A stretch of DNA of 64,000 nt. It comes from an uncultured Solimonas sp. (GTDB taxonomy: Bacteria; Pseudomonadota; Gammaproteobacteria; Nevskiales; Nevskiaceae). The notes beneath the pieces are model-generated. The model searched no databases. It was not told the DNA's origin and was given only the letters and a program-made list of their open reading frames with translations. Made by a program: the position numbers and the translations under genes. The stretch's first letter is position 1; each line of letters opens with the position of its first letter. This document shows positions 18,712-29,341 of the stretch, piece by piece. The DNA is taken from assembly GCA_946478985.1 (NCBI GenBank), contig CAMLDZ010000003.1, forward strand, positions 1 to 64,000. The letters run 5' to 3'.

Positions 18712-19191
18712 ATGAGCACTGTCTACGATTTCGAAGCCAAGACCATCGACGGCGCCATGCAGTCTCTTGGCGACTATCGCGGCAAGACCCTGCTGATCGT
18801 CAACGTCGCCAGCAAATGCGGCTTCACGCCGCAGTACAAGGGTCTCGAAGCCCTGTGGCGGCAGTACAAGGATCAGGGCCTTGCGGTCCTGGGCTTTCCC
18901 TGCGACCAGTTCGGTCACCAGGAACCGGGCGACGAGGCCGAGATCAAGAACTTCTGCTCGCGGAGCTACGACGTCAGCTTCCCGATGTTCGCCAAGATCG
19001 ACGTCAACGGCGCCCATGCCCACCCGCTCTACCAGCACCTCAAGAGCGAGGCGACCGGCGTGCTCGGCACCGAAGGCATCAAGTGGAACTTCACCAAATT
19101 CCTCGTCGACAAGAACGGCAAGGTAGTGAAGCGTTACGGTTCGATGGAAACGCCGGAAAAGATCGGCGAGGACATCGCGCCGCTGCTCTAG
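18712..19191 (+). CDS. Glutathione peroxidase (thiol peroxidase, Cys type)
   Basis: Reduces hydroperoxides using thioredoxin or glutathione in the cytoplasm. The 159-residue protein has the active-site Cys36 in NVASKCGFTPQY, the Gln-bearing loop LGFPCDQFGHQEPG and the Trp/Asn pair in IKWNFTKFLV; the active residue is Cys and not selenocysteine (codon TGC). The start is ATG 18712, with GGAGCAGAGG upstream; a longer upstream frame runs through the hairpin repeat and is not real. Often annotated btuE or gpx. Confidence 0.93.
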   Translation: MSTVYDFEAKTIDGAMQSLGDYRGKTLLIVNVASKCGFTPQYKGLEALWRQYKDQGLAVLGFPCDQFGHQEPGDEAEIKNFCSRSYDVSFPMFAKIDVNGAHAHPLYQHLKSEATGVLGTEGIKWNFTKFLVDKNGKVVKRYGSMETPEKIGEDIAPLL

Positions 19192-19218
19192 CCGCTGCGC
19201 TGAAGGGCCGGACGCCCG

Positions 19219-20052
19219 TCAGAGTTCGGTCGCGGCAAAAGTATCGCAGGACCGCAGCTCGCCGGAATCGAATCCCTGCTTGAACCAGCGCACGCGCTGC
19301 TCGGCGCTGCCGTGGGTAAACGCGTCCGGCACCACCTCGCCCTGTGAGCGCTGCTGCAGGCGATCGTCGCCAATCGCGGTGGCGGTGTTCAAGGCCTCCT
19401 CGACGTCCCCGGACTCCAGCCATTGGTGCCGCGCCTGCGCGTCGTGTGCCCAGACGCCGGCGTAGCAATCGGCCTGCAGCTCCTGACGCACCGACAAGCC
19501 CGAGCTGCCAGCCATTGGCGCGCCCTGCCGCCGCGCCGCCTCCGTGCGGGCAAAGACGCCCGTCAGGTTCTGCACGTGATGGCCGACTTCGTGGGCAATC
19601 ACATAGGCATAGGCGAAGTCTCCGCCGCCGCCGAGCTGCGCCTGCATCTCGCGGAAGAAGCTCACATCCAGATAGACCTGCCGGTCGCCGGGGCAATAAA
19701 ACGGCCCGGAGGCCGAGGTGGCGCCGCCGCAAGCGGTCTGCACGCGGCCATCAAACAGCACCAGCCGCGGCGCCTCATAGCGCTCGCCACTGCGCTCGAA
19801 GATCGCCGACCAGACGTCCTCGGTCTCGCCAAGAATGGCGCGGACGAAGTCGGTGGTCTCGTCATCCGGCGCCGCGGCAGTCTGGCTGCCACCCTGCTGC
19901 ATCTGCGCCACCAAGCCCAGCATCTCGATGGGGTTCCTGCCGAGCAGCAGGCCGAGCACGACGACCACGGCGATGCCGCCGAGGCCGAGCCGCATGCCTG
20001 TGCCACCTCCACGGACCACCCGGTCGCTGCGCCGCGCGCTTCGCCATTTCAT
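19219..20052 (-). CDS. ypfJ: Neutral zinc metallopeptidase, YpfJ family
   Basis: A 277-residue protein with a basic N-terminus, one transmembrane helix (about residues 20-38) and a periplasmic peptidase-like domain. The zinc motif HEVGHH is in AYAYVIAHEVGHHVQNLTG; the third ligand is probably in RQELQADCYAG. The segments ASGPFYCPGDRQVYLDVSFF and GDDRLQQRSQG are typical of YpfJ/KPN_02809-like proteins. The substrate is not known for the family. It converges on the glutathione peroxidase gene. Confidence 0.9.
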   Translation of the reverse strand: MKWRSARRSDRVVRGGGTGMRLGLGGIAVVVVLGLLLGRNPIEMLGLVAQMQQGGSQTAAAPDDETTDFVRAILGETEDVWSAIFERSGERYEAPRLVLFDGRVQTACGGATSASGPFYCPGDRQVYLDVSFFREMQAQLGGGGDFAYAYVIAHEVGHHVQNLTGVFARTEAARRQGAPMAGSSGLSVRQELQADCYAGVWAHDAQARHQWLESGDVEEALNTATAIGDDRLQQRSQGEVVPDAFTHGSAEQRVRWFKQGFDSGELRSCDTFAATEL

Positions 20053-20112
20053 TGCCCGCCTCCCCTGGCCTGCAAACCGCGCCGATCCGGCGCGAGATGA
20101 AGCCCGATTATG

Positions 20113-20345
20113 ACAAGGAGAAAATTTTTGGAAAATAAACTTTTCACAGAAAATATGTCATTCACGATATTTAAATTCATGATTAAAAAAGATAATTTTG
20201 TGAATAACTAAAATGCAAAAATGCTGAAAACTGACTATTTTCGCGATATTTAGTTTAATTATCTTGATGTTTTCTGTAATATTCAGATAATTGTTGATCT
20301 TTGCACTGTTATGCAGACGAGAAACCGGCTCTTTCAAGGGGGAAA
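20113..20345. promoter_or_regulatory. Strikingly AT-rich leader upstream of the glucosylglycerol gene
   Basis: About 200 bases are overwhelmingly A+T in an otherwise GC-rich sequence. CGATATTTA occurs twice (20165-20173 and 20244-20252) as a direct repeat, and GATAATT(T/G) recurs at 20191 and 20286. A 68-residue minus-strand frame crosses it but has low-complexity composition. GGGG just before the ATG at 20351 is the ribosome site. The region probably contains the promoter and perhaps an H-NS-type or osmotic control region for the downstream gene; it could also be foreign DNA. Confidence 0.5.
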
Positions 20346-20350
20346 CCTGA

Positions 20351-22639
20351 ATGCTGCTTGCCACCGATCTGGACGGAACCTTCCTGGGCGGCGATCCTGA
20401 CGACCGCCTCCGCCTCTACCAGCTGGTCAACCGCCATCCCGGCATCCGGCTCGCGTTCGTAACCGGCCGGGGGCTCGAGTCGGTCCTGCCGCTGCTGTCC
20501 GACCCGGCGATTCCGACGCCAGAGTTCATCATTTGCGATGTCGGCGCCACCGTCGTCGATGCGGCGACGATGCAACCGATGCAGCCCCTCCAGGCCCAGA
20601 TCGGCGAGAAGTGGCCCGGCGATCCGGCGGTCTCGGCGGCGCTCGACTCCTTCGGCCTGCAACGCCAGAACGTGCCGCAGGAGCGCCGCTATTCCTATTT
20701 CTGCGGCCAGGCCGAGATCAGCGAGGAGCTGCAGGATGCGGTGCAGAACCTGGGCTGCGATCTGCTGTACTCCGGCGGTCTTTACCTCGATGTCCTGCCC
20801 AGCGGCGTCAACAAGGGCAGCAGCCTGGCCAAGCTGGTCGAGCATCTGCAAGTCGACCCCGAGCAGGTTCTGGTGGCCGGCGACACGCTCAACGATCTGG
20901 CGATGTACCGTCAGGGGTTCAAAGGCGTGTGCGTGGGCGACTCGGAACCACTGCTGCTCAATGCAACGCGCAACAGCACGCGCGTGCTGCATGCACGATC
21001 GCGCGGCTGCGGCGGCATCCTGGAAGCCATCACCCATTTCGGCTTCCTCGGCGCGGAAGGCATCGACGCGCACGCAGCGCCCATCGCCGAGGTCGGCAAA
21101 TCCGATCTGGTGATGGTCTACCACCGGCTGCCCTACGATGAGCACCTCGAGAACGGCAAGCTGGTGCGGCGCCCGCCCAGTTCCCCGAACGGCATCCTGC
21201 CGACGCTGCTCAGCTTCTTCGCCGACGGCCGCCGCAGCGCATGGGTGGCCTGGGCGGTGGATGAGCCCAAACGCGGCCCGTTCGAGACGCATACGGCGGT
21301 CGACGCGGCGCGCTATCCACGCCTGACCGCGGCCCGGGTGCCGCTGTCCAAGCACGACATCGACATCTTCTATCGGCACTTCGCCAAAGAAGCGTTCTGG
21401 CCGATGCTGCACACGTTCTGGGAGCGGGCACGGTTCCGCGAAGACCACTGGCAAGTGTTCTGCCGCGTCAACCGCGCCTTCGCGGAGAGAACGGCGATCG
21501 AGGCGGCGGAAAACGCCGTGGTGTGGATCCACGACTACAACCTGTGGATGGTGCCGGCCTATCTGCGCGAACTGCGATCCGACCTGCGCATCGCCTTTTT
21601 CCACCATACCTATTTTCCATCCGCCGACGTCTTCAACGTCGTGCCCTGGCGCCGCACCATCATCGGCAGCCTGCTGCAGTGCGACTACATCGGATTCCAT
21701 ATCCCACGCCAGGTGGAGAATTTCGTCGATGTGGTGCGTGGGGCGGCGCCGCTCGAGATCATCGAGCGGCAGAGTTCGGCGCCACGCTTCGTCACCTATG
21801 GCTGCGCCGTGGGGCTGGAGCACTACACCACCGAGATCGCCGCGGGTGATCGCCGGATCCGCCTGGGTGCGCACCCGGTCGGCATGGACCTGGATCGCGT
21901 TTCCGAGGTGCTGACGCGCAACGATGTGCAGCAGCGAATGGCCGATCTGCGGCTTTCGCTCAAGGGCCAGCGCCTGATTCTGTCGATCGAACGGCTCGAC
22001 TACACCAAGGGCACGCTGGAAAAGCTGGGCGCTTTCGAGCAACTGCTCGATGAGCACCCCGAGCTGGTCGGCACGGTCACGCTGATCACGATCTGCGTAC
22101 CGGCGGCCAAGGAGATGACGGTCTACCGCCAGTTGCAGCGCAGCATCGAAGAGGCTGTGGGGCGCATCAACGGCCGCTTCTCGAAAGTCGGCTGGACGCC
22201 GGTGCAGTTCTTCTTCCGCAGCCTGCCGTTTCACGAGGTGGTGGCCTACTACGCCTGCGCTGACCTGATGTGGATCACCCCGCTACGCGACGGCCTGAAT
22301 CTGGTGGCCAAGGAGTACATCGCGGTGCAAGGCCTGGCCGGCGGGCATGGCGTGCTAGTGCTGTCCGAATTCGCCGGCGCCGCCGCCGAGCTCAAGGGCG
22401 CGGTTTTGACCAATCCGCATGACATTCACGACTTGAAGAATGCCTGCTATCTGGGCCTCAACATTGGCCAGGCCGAGGCCGAGGCCCGGCTGCGGCAACT
22501 GTTCGACATCGTCCGCCACTACGACAACCGCCGCTGGGGCGAGGATTTTCTCGCCGCGGTATCGGCCGCCCCGGAGCCTGCGACGCCGGCGACCCCGCCG
22601 TCTGACAAACCCGCGGCTTGCGCCACCGCGCAGCCTTGA
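20351..22639 (+). CDS. ggpPS: Bifunctional glucosylglycerol-phosphate synthase/phosphatase (HAD-GT20 fusion)
   Basis: A 762-residue fusion. Residues 1-250 form a HAD phosphatase of the sucrose/trehalose-phosphatase type (DLDGTF at 6-11, [10 protein letters not shown] later). The rest is a GT20 transferase: [76 protein letters not shown] and [17 protein letters not shown]. The order phosphatase-then-synthase and the NGRFS/WTPV segment resemble GgpPS described from Stenotrophomonas and Pseudomonas, which makes glucosylglycerol from ADP-glucose and glycerol-3-phosphate. The alternative is trehalose-6-phosphate synthase/phosphatase; OtsA enzymes usually have a different segment here and OtsB is normally a separate gene. 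The assignment rests on remembered motifs. Confidence 0.72.
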   Translation: MLLATDLDGTFLGGDPDDRLRLYQLVNRHPGIRLAFVTGRGLESVLPLLSDPAIPTPEFIICDVGATVVDAATMQPMQPLQAQIGEKWPGDPAVSAALDSFGLQRQNVPQERRYSYFCGQAEISEELQDAVQNLGCDLLYSGGLYLDVLPSGVNKGSSLAKLVEHLQVDPEQVLVAGDTLNDLAMYRQGFKGVCVGDSEPLLLNATRNSTRVLHARSRGCGGILEAITHFGFLGAEGIDAHAAPIAEVGKSDLVMVYHRLPYDEHLENGKLVRRPPSSPNGILPTLLSFFADGRRSAWVAWAVDEPKRGPFETHTAVDAARYPRLTAARVPLSKHDIDIFYRHFAKEAFWPMLHTFWERARFREDHWQVFCRVNRAFAERTAIEAAENAVVWIHDYNLWMVPAYLRELRSDLRIAFFHHTYFPSADVFNVVPWRRTIIGSLLQCDYIGFHIPRQVENFVDVVRGAAPLEIIERQSSAPRFVTYGCAVGLEHYTTEIAAGDRRIRLGAHPVGMDLDRVSEVLTRNDVQQRMADLRLSLKGQRLILSIERLDYTKGTLEKLGAFEQLLDEHPELVGTVTLITICVPAAKEMTVYRQLQRSIEEAVGRINGRFSKVGWTPVQFFFRSLPFHEVVAYYACADLMWITPLRDGLNLVAKEYIAVQGLAGGHGVLVLSEFAGAAAELKGAVLTNPHDIHDLKNACYLGLNIGQAEAEARLRQLFDIVRHYDNRRWGEDFLAAVSAAPEPATPATPPSDKPAACATAQP

Positions 22640-22690
22640 GCGCGAGCTGCGACCGGCTCCGTCCGGCGCCGCCTGCACAGGCGGCGCCGC

Positions 22691-24495
<1,805 letters not shown>

Positions 24496-24508
24496 GAGTT
24501 CGCTGACG

Positions 24509-25543
24509 CTACGGCTCGATCTGCGGCTCGATCAGCATGGCGTCGCCGTAGCTGAAGAAGCGGTAACGCGCGGCGACGGCATGGCGATAAGCCGCCATCA
24601 TTCGTTCGTAGCCGCCGAATGCGCAGACCAGCATCATCAGCGTGCTTTCCGGCAGGTGGAAGTTGGTCAGCAGCCTGTCGATGATGCGAAAGCGGTAACC
24701 GGGTGTGATGAACAGCCGCGTTTCGCCCTGCATCGGCGCCAGCGTGCCCTCGCGATCCTGCATCGCCGCCGCCGATTCCAGCGCACGCGTCACCGTGGTG
24801 CCGACGGCAACGACCCGGCCACCGCGCGCGCGCGTTTGCACAATCTGCTCGCACAGCGCCGCGTCGATCGCAAAACGCTCGGCGTGCATGCGGTGCTCGG
24901 ACAGATCGTCGACACGCAGCGGCTGGAAGGTGCCGGCACCGACATGCAGCGTCAGCGTCGCCGTCGTCACGCCGCGCGCAGCGATCGCATCCAGCAAGGC
25001 GGCGTCGAAATGCAGGCCCGCGGTCGGCGCCGCCACCGCGCCCGGCTCGCGCGCGAATACGGTCTGGTAACGCTCCGCATCAAATCCGTCCGGGGCGTGC
25101 TCGATGTATGGCGGCAGCGGCAAGCGACCGGCGCGTTCCAGAAAGGCCATCACGCCGTCGGCGCCGTCATAGCGCAGGTGGAACAGATCGTCGCTGCGTC
25201 CGAGTACCGTGAGGCGGTCGTCACCGACCTCGATCAGCCCGCCGGCACGCGGCTTCTTGCTGACGCCGAGCTGCGCCAGAAACTCCTGCGCATCGAGCAC
25301 CCGCTCGACCAGGATCTCGACCTGGCCGCCGGTCGGCTTGCGACCGAACAGCCGCGCCGGAATCACCCGCGTGTCGTTGAAGATCAGCAGGTCGCCCGGC
25401 GCCAGCAGCGCCGGCAACTCGGCGATCCGACGGTCGGCGAGCGAGGCGCCCAGGTGCAGCAGACGGCTCGCCGAGCGCGTCGGCGCTGGCATCTGCGCGA
25501 TCAGTTCGGGCGGCAGTTCGTAGTGGAAGTCGGCGCGGCGCAT
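24509..25543 (-). CDS. queA: S-adenosylmethionine:tRNA ribosyltransferase-isomerase QueA
   Basis: Makes epoxyqueuosine in tRNA by transferring the ribosyl part of SAM to preQ1. With ATG 25543 ([19 protein letters not shown]) the protein has 344 residues. Motifs: [29 protein letters not shown]-type segment [12 protein letters not shown] and the C-terminal [17 protein letters not shown]. Frames running further upstream cross the tRNA gene and are not real. Confidence 0.97.
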   Translation of the reverse strand: MRRADFHYELPPELIAQMPAPTRSASRLLHLGASLADRRIAELPALLAPGDLLIFNDTRVIPARLFGRKPTGGQVEILVERVLDAQEFLAQLGVSKKPRAGGLIEVGDDRLTVLGRSDDLFHLRYDGADGVMAFLERAGRLPLPPYIEHAPDGFDAERYQTVFAREPGAVAAPTAGLHFDAALLDAIAARGVTTATLTLHVGAGTFQPLRVDDLSEHRMHAERFAIDAALCEQIVQTRARGGRVVAVGTTVTRALESAAAMQDREGTLAPMQGETRLFITPGYRFRIIDRLLTNFHLPESTLMMLVCAFGGYERMMAAYRHAVAARYRFFSYGDAMLIEPQIEP

Positions 25544-25623
25544 GGGCGTTGGAAAAAACCGGGCCGCGATTGTCGCAGATGCCCGCGCGCGTCGGCAGCG
25601 CATCGCTATAATGGCCGCCCCGC

Positions 25624-25711
25624 GCCGAAGTGGCGGAATCGGTAGACGCAGCAGACTCAAAATCTGCCATGGCAACCCCATATGAGAGTTCGAGTCTCTC
25701 CTTCGGCACCA
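25624..25711 (+). tRNA. tRNA-Leu (anticodon CAA)
   Basis: Acceptor arms GCCGAAG (25624-25630) and CTTCGGC (25701-25707) pair fully, followed by discriminator A and an encoded CCA (25709-25711). The anticodon stem GCAGA/TCTGC encloses CTCAAAA, giving anticodon CAA. A long variable arm and TTCGAGT T-loop identify a class II tRNA. It is upstream of and divergent from queA. Confidence 0.97.
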
Positions 25712-25746
25712 TGACGGCATCCAAGGCCGTCCAAGGGCATCCAGAT

Positions 25747-25771
25747 AGCCGCGCTATTGCGCGGTTTTTTG
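25747..25771 (+). terminator. Rho-independent terminator downstream of tRNA-Leu
   Basis: CCGCGC-tatt-GCGCGG followed by six T. It lies 36 bases after the tRNA and would terminate its transcript. The sequence AGCCGCGC....GCGCGG.TTTTTGTTGG is repeated almost exactly at 26906-26934. Confidence 0.85.
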
Positions 25772-26239
25772 TTGGATTTCTCTCTTTTGAGTTCCAGTGA
25801 CATCCACGGACAGCCGGCGCTTGCGTCGGATAACTATCCGGGTACTTTCGGGCAGTAGTGTTATCGCTCGATTCCACGACTAGCCCTCCCACGCCGCGAA
25901 CCGTGGCAACGGCCTTGTACACGGCGTCGGTTAGGTAGCCATCGGCGTCAGTGCCGGCGATCGCCCGGCTGGCCGAGTCGTGGGCCATCTCGGAGATCGA
26001 TGCCGCCGGCAGGCTGCTCGTGCCAGTGTGGTGACGATGATCGTGCGCGTGCCGTTGCAGGACGAGCGCTACCGCGTCCTCGATATCCGCGCATCGCAGG
26101 AGCCCGAAGTCGATGCGCTGCCGCGCCTGCACGGCGATCCGTTGATGGCACGCGCACGCCGAGGGTCTGCCCCCTGGTCAGTATCGATGGCGTAATCGAC
26201 CAGCATCCCGTCGAGCCCTTCCGGTAGTGCCGCAAGGGC
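25772..26239. other. Apparently non-coding or decayed stretch next to tRNA-Leu
   Basis: About 470 bases with no frame that has a start, ribosome site and recognisable product. Frames on both strands are short and read like broken coding DNA (for example a plus-strand stretch at 26038-26190 beginning MIVRVPLQDERYRVLDIR). The place next to a tRNA 3' end fits a remnant of an integrated element, but I found no integrase or transposase motif. Confidence 0.4.
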
Positions 26240-26719
26240 TCAGGGAGCCTTGTAGGTGAACTCGTAGGCCTGGAGGTTTGTCAGTCCACCATCAGCCGTG
26301 GCGCCACCTTCGGCCACACGCACGGTGCCCACGGCGACGACGGGGACTTTCGCGCTGCAATCCGCATCGCTCGTCATCGACGAGACGGCCAGTACGAAAT
26401 CATTCGGTGAATCGGAAGCCCCTGAGTAGGCGGCCGGCAGAAATGTCGCGCTCGGACAGTCCACCTCAATCAAGCTGCTGCCATCGTAGGCCCCGTCCGG
26501 CAGCGTAAAGAGCACCTTGACGTTCGTGACGGCCGCGCTGGTGTGGTTGACGATGTGAAGGACCAAAGGGCCGTAGCCGGAGAACGTCGCGTACGGCTGC
26601 AAGTCCTCAACGTCGGCTGATCCATCGTCATCACTACCACCTCCGCCTCCGCAGGCCGCCAACACCATGCATAAGGCAAACAGGGGGAAGGAGACCGCGG
26701 TTCCTTTCATTAAGCGCAT
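26240..26719 (-). CDS. Small exported lipoprotein of unknown function
   Basis: A 159-residue protein with a lipoprotein signal: hydrophobic SFPLFALCMVLAAC followed by a Gly-rich and then Asp/Ser-rich linker (CGGGGGSDDDGSAD). The rest is a small beta-rich domain (YATFSGYGPLVLHIVNHTSA, LFTLPDGAYDG) ending LQAYEFTYKAP, with three Cys besides the lipobox. An ATG three codons in (26710) is an equally good start. It is isolated between two non-coding stretches. No family recognised; the middle part reads like a cohesin/CARDB-like adhesion domain, which is a guess. Confidence 0.7.
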   Translation of the reverse strand: MRLMKGTAVSFPLFALCMVLAACGGGGGSDDDGSADVEDLQPYATFSGYGPLVLHIVNHTSAAVTNVKVLFTLPDGAYDGSSLIEVDCPSATFLPAAYSGASDSPNDFVLAVSSMTSDADCSAKVPVVAVGTVRVAEGGATADGGLTNLQAYEFTYKAP

Positions 26720-27122
26720 TGGACGCTGCTCGGTTCTAGTGGTTTCTGATTTTTACTGCTGGCGCCGGAACACGCCCGCCTGGGCAGGAGCGTACGACAT
26801 CTCCATCGTGGTCAACTCGATGGCGTCGTCGATATGCCAGGCGTCTACCAGCAAAAATGCCAGCCGCCGGCGCTTCAGCTGCAGCATCGAAGAACCCCGG
26901 CGGACAGCCGCGCCATGGCGCGGCTTTTTGTTGGCCTGCGATGACTCCGCTGACGAGCGGGCAAGGCGCCCGATCCGCAGCCCGTCCGAACCATCTCCCG
27001 CGGGCGGGCATCCGCCTTGCGGACGTGTCGGGTCTGATCGCCGGCAGGCGCGCATGGGTCTCCGTTGTCCCCGCGCTCCCCCAACCGGCGATCGTGTCGA
27101 CACGCCCACTCCGGAGAATCCG
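26720..27122. other. Intergenic region with a terminator and no clear gene
   Basis: About 400 bases between the lipoprotein gene and the SDR. Apart from the terminator at 26907-26929 I see no convincing gene; the frames here lack ribosome sites. A coding remnant that once ended at that terminator is possible. Confidence 0.4.
26907..26929 (+). terminator. Rho-independent terminator, duplicate of the tRNA-Leu terminator
   Basis: GCCGCGCCATGGCGCGGC is a perfect palindrome followed by TTTTTG. It shares most of about 28 bases with the terminator at 25747, although no plus-strand gene lies immediately upstream. Confidence 0.75.
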
Positions 27123-28010
27123 ATGGCAGCAGCAAAACTCAAAGATCCGCGCGAATGCGGTCCCAAGCCGCCCTTCCCTCAACAAGCGATCGCGGCGCCC
27201 GGAAAGGAGCGCGCGATGAATCCGCCGGCCGACCACGGTGAATCCGGCTATCACAGTGCCGGCCGTCTGGAGGGGCGGGTGGCGGTGATCACCGGCGGCG
27301 ACAGCGGCATCGGCCGGGCTGTGGCCCTGCTATACGCGCAGGAAGGTGCAAAGCTGGTGATCAACGCCCTGCCCGAGGACGCCGAGGACACGGCGCACAC
27401 GCTCGCCTTGATCACCGAACGGGGCGGCGAGGCGCTCGCCGTGCCGGGCGACATCAGCGATCCCTTGTTCTGCAAGCACCTCGTCGGGCGGACGGTCGAG
27501 CGCTTCGGAACTCTCGACATCCTCGTCAACAATGCCGCTTATCAGCGTTCCTATCAGAATCTCGACGACATTCCGGCCCAAGAGATCCAGACGACTTTCC
27601 AGACCAATGTATTCCCGCTGTTCTATCTGACGCAGGCGGCCCGGCCGCATCTGCGGCCAGGGGCTTGCGTGATCAACACCAGTTCCATCCAGGCGCTGTC
27701 GCCCACGCCAGGGCTGCTCTTCTACGCCGCCAGCAAGGCGGCGATCTCCAGCATGACGAAAAGCCTGGCAGGACTGCTGGCCGAGCGCGGCATCCGCGTC
27801 AATGCGGTGGCGCCGGGGCCGGTCTGGACGCCGCTGATCCCCTCGACCCTGGCTCCCGACGTCGTCAAGAAGTTCGGTTCTCACACCTTGTTCAAGCGAC
27901 CCGCCCAGCCCGTCGAACAAGCGACGATCTTCGTCTTTCTGGCTTCCGACGATGCCAGCTACGTCACCGGCGAAGTCTTCGGCGCCACGGGCGGACAGAC
28001 ACCGTTGTGA
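27123..28010 (+). CDS. SDR-family oxidoreductase, general-stress (YdaD/GSP39-like) type
   Basis: A 295-residue NAD(P)-dependent short-chain dehydrogenase. The Rossmann motif is VAVITGGDSGIGRA, then LDILVNNAAYQ, the catalytic Ser in INTSSIQ, and YAASKAA with catalytic Tyr/Lys; the C-terminus has VTGEVFGATGGQTPL. The proline-rich N-terminal extension of about 45 residues (PRECGPKPPFPQQ) before the Rossmann fold is characteristic of YdaD/YhdF-like stress proteins. ATG 27123 is used; a longer frame upstream lacks homology. A 48-residue basic protein gene follows 24 bases later and is probably co-transcribed. Confidence 0.9.
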   Translation: MAAAKLKDPRECGPKPPFPQQAIAAPGKERAMNPPADHGESGYHSAGRLEGRVAVITGGDSGIGRAVALLYAQEGAKLVINALPEDAEDTAHTLALITERGGEALAVPGDISDPLFCKHLVGRTVERFGTLDILVNNAAYQRSYQNLDDIPAQEIQTTFQTNVFPLFYLTQAARPHLRPGACVINTSSIQALSPTPGLLFYAASKAAISSMTKSLAGLLAERGIRVNAVAPGPVWTPLIPSTLAPDVVKKFGSHTLFKRPAQPVEQATIFVFLASDDASYVTGEVFGATGGQTPL

Positions 28011-28034
28011 CCCCAGCAAGCCCAGGAGAACACC

Positions 28035-28181
28035 ATGCGTTCACGTAGCAACAAGAAAGACGTCGACAAGTCGCGCGACAAGCTTGGCGGCGACGCGGAC
28101 ATTGCGCAAAAGAATGCGCGGTCGTACGCGCGCCGGAGTCCGCAAGGCAGCACCGGTCAGCAATCGAAGCACGATCGCTAG
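28035..28181 (+). CDS. Small basic hydrophilic protein (48 residues)
   Basis: ATG 28035 is preceded by AGGAG with a 6-base gap and the frame ends at TAG 28179-28181. The product is highly charged, rich in Lys, Arg, Ser, Asp and Gln (MRSRSNKKDVDKSRDKLGG at the N-terminus; GSTGQQSKHDR at the end) and has no hydrophobic core, so it is probably disordered. Its place directly behind a stress-type SDR suggests a small stress-response protein. No family recognised. Confidence 0.65.
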   Translation: MRSRSNKKDVDKSRDKLGGDADIAQKNARSYARRSPQGSTGQQSKHDR

Positions 28182-28264
28182 TGCCGGCGCTCCGCGCCCG
28201 CAATGCCGGCAACATTTGCCGCCTCTTTGCCGGAAAATATTGCCTGCCTCACTGCCACGGGAAT

Positions 28265-28317
28265 GACGTTAGTTAATAATTTATTGATTTTTATATAAAT
28301 TTTAAGCGGAGCATACG
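28265..28317 (+). promoter_or_regulatory. AT-rich promoter region of the 28318 gene
   Basis: A run of A+T (TTAGTTAATAATTTATTGAT, then TTTATATAAATT) directly before CGGAG and the ATG at 28318. TATAAA-like hexamers suit a -10 box, but the exact promoter cannot be fixed by eye. It is one of only a few AT-rich spots in the window. Confidence 0.45.
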
Positions 28318-28764
28318 ATGGCATCTGCGGTGCGCAGTAATGGGCACCCACGGGAGATTCTCATGCTCTATGCCGCAGATGCCGTGCACAGCGTTGAATA
28401 TGTGCAGTACGCCGCCGTCGCCACGCAGGACACCGTCATCACCCCCCGAGTTGCGGTGCCGCCGGAGTCGAACCGCTGCGTAACGACGACAGGCGGGCAG
28501 CGCAGCATCACCGCCTGCGACGACGGCATGCGCTTCGTCTACGAGGCAGGCTCGGCCGCGGGCATGACGCCGGGCAGCCCCGACGAAGTCATCGCGAGCA
28601 CAAGCTACGCGTCACTGCAGGATGCTCAGGCGGAGATTTCCAGGCGCTGGGCACTCAAGCTGCTGGGGACTTTTGCGTCGGCGGCATTGCTGCTCGCGAT
28701 CTTTCTGATGGCGACGGGCTACTCGCCGGCGATCAGCCCGCGTCGTACCGCGCGCATGCATTGA
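28318..28764 (+). CDS. Hypothetical protein with C-terminal membrane helix
   Basis: A 148-residue protein of unknown function. The first 115 residues are polar with two Cys (NRCVTTTGG and ITACDDGMRF); a single membrane helix follows (LLGTFASAALLLAIFLMATG), then a short basic tail. ATG 28318 has CGGAG at a good distance. It may form a unit with the next gene, which starts 34 bases later. Confidence 0.6.
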   Translation: MASAVRSNGHPREILMLYAADAVHSVEYVQYAAVATQDTVITPRVAVPPESNRCVTTTGGQRSITACDDGMRFVYEAGSAAGMTPGSPDEVIASTSYASLQDAQAEISRRWALKLLGTFASAALLLAIFLMATGYSPAISPRRTARMH

Positions 28765-28797
28765 AATCCCCGATTCTGCTCGTCGCCACAGTCCACC

Positions 28798-29301
28798 ATG
28801 AACAACCACCACCTCCCCTCGACGATGTTCGCTCGCTTGCCGCTCATCACGGCCCGGACAGCGCTGCGTCAACACCTGCATGATCTCCATGCTGACGAAA
28901 GGCTGCTGCAAGCCTTGCTGGATCTGCTGATTGCGCAGGGTCCCGGCCTCGACAGGCAGGCGCTGCAGCTCGGCCTCGCCTTCTACGAGCTGCATTTACG
29001 GCAACTCAAGCTGCTGACCAACGTCGATTTTCCAATGTCCGAAACGCTGGCTCACCTCGTCGACTCCTTTGCTTTCACGACGCCCGGCAGCAAGCTTTTC
29101 GTGGTTCGCGGTCGCAAGATATGCCGCTCCCTGAAGCACGAGCTGAAGAGCTGTCGCGCGCAGCTCGCCACGCGCGCACCGGCTTGCCTAGCGGTGGATA
29201 TACCCTTGCTCACGCAGCGCGACGCATTGCGCACCGAGATCCGTCAACAGAGCGAGGCGCTGCGCGCCGCCTTGCGTCAGCATCGCGATATCGCAGCGTG
29301 A
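28798..29301 (+). CDS. Hypothetical helical protein
   Basis: A 167-residue protein, Leu/Ala/Arg/His rich and predicted mostly helical, with heptad-like Leu spacing in RQHLHDLHADERLLQALLDLL and near the C-terminus (LRTEIRQQSEALRAALRQH). No signal peptide or known motif. It lies in a short plus-strand series of small unknown genes. Coding status rests on composition, the stop-free frame and position. Confidence 0.5.
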   Translation: MNNHHLPSTMFARLPLITARTALRQHLHDLHADERLLQALLDLLIAQGPGLDRQALQLGLAFYELHLRQLKLLTNVDFPMSETLAHLVDSFAFTTPGSKLFVVRGRKICRSLKHELKSCRAQLATRAPACLAVDIPLLTQRDALRTEIRQQSEALRAALRQHRDIAA

Positions 29302-29341
29302 TCCTGCAGATCCGGCGCAAGCGTTCGGCTGCGAGCCGGCG

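Noticed and set aside
20351..22639. Trehalose-6-phosphate synthase/phosphatase (OtsA-OtsB)
   Set aside because: The phosphatase precedes the synthase and the NGRFS/WTPV segment suits GgpS better. Kept as the alternative in the annotation.
25221..26132. Minus-strand frame running through tRNA-Leu into queA
   Set aside because: It is formed by reading through the tRNA and the queA gene in another frame; the queA start at 25543 is clear.
25772..26239. Phage integrase beside tRNA-Leu
   Set aside because: No Arg-His-Arg-Tyr integrase motifs or attachment-site duplication of the tRNA end could be found in any frame.
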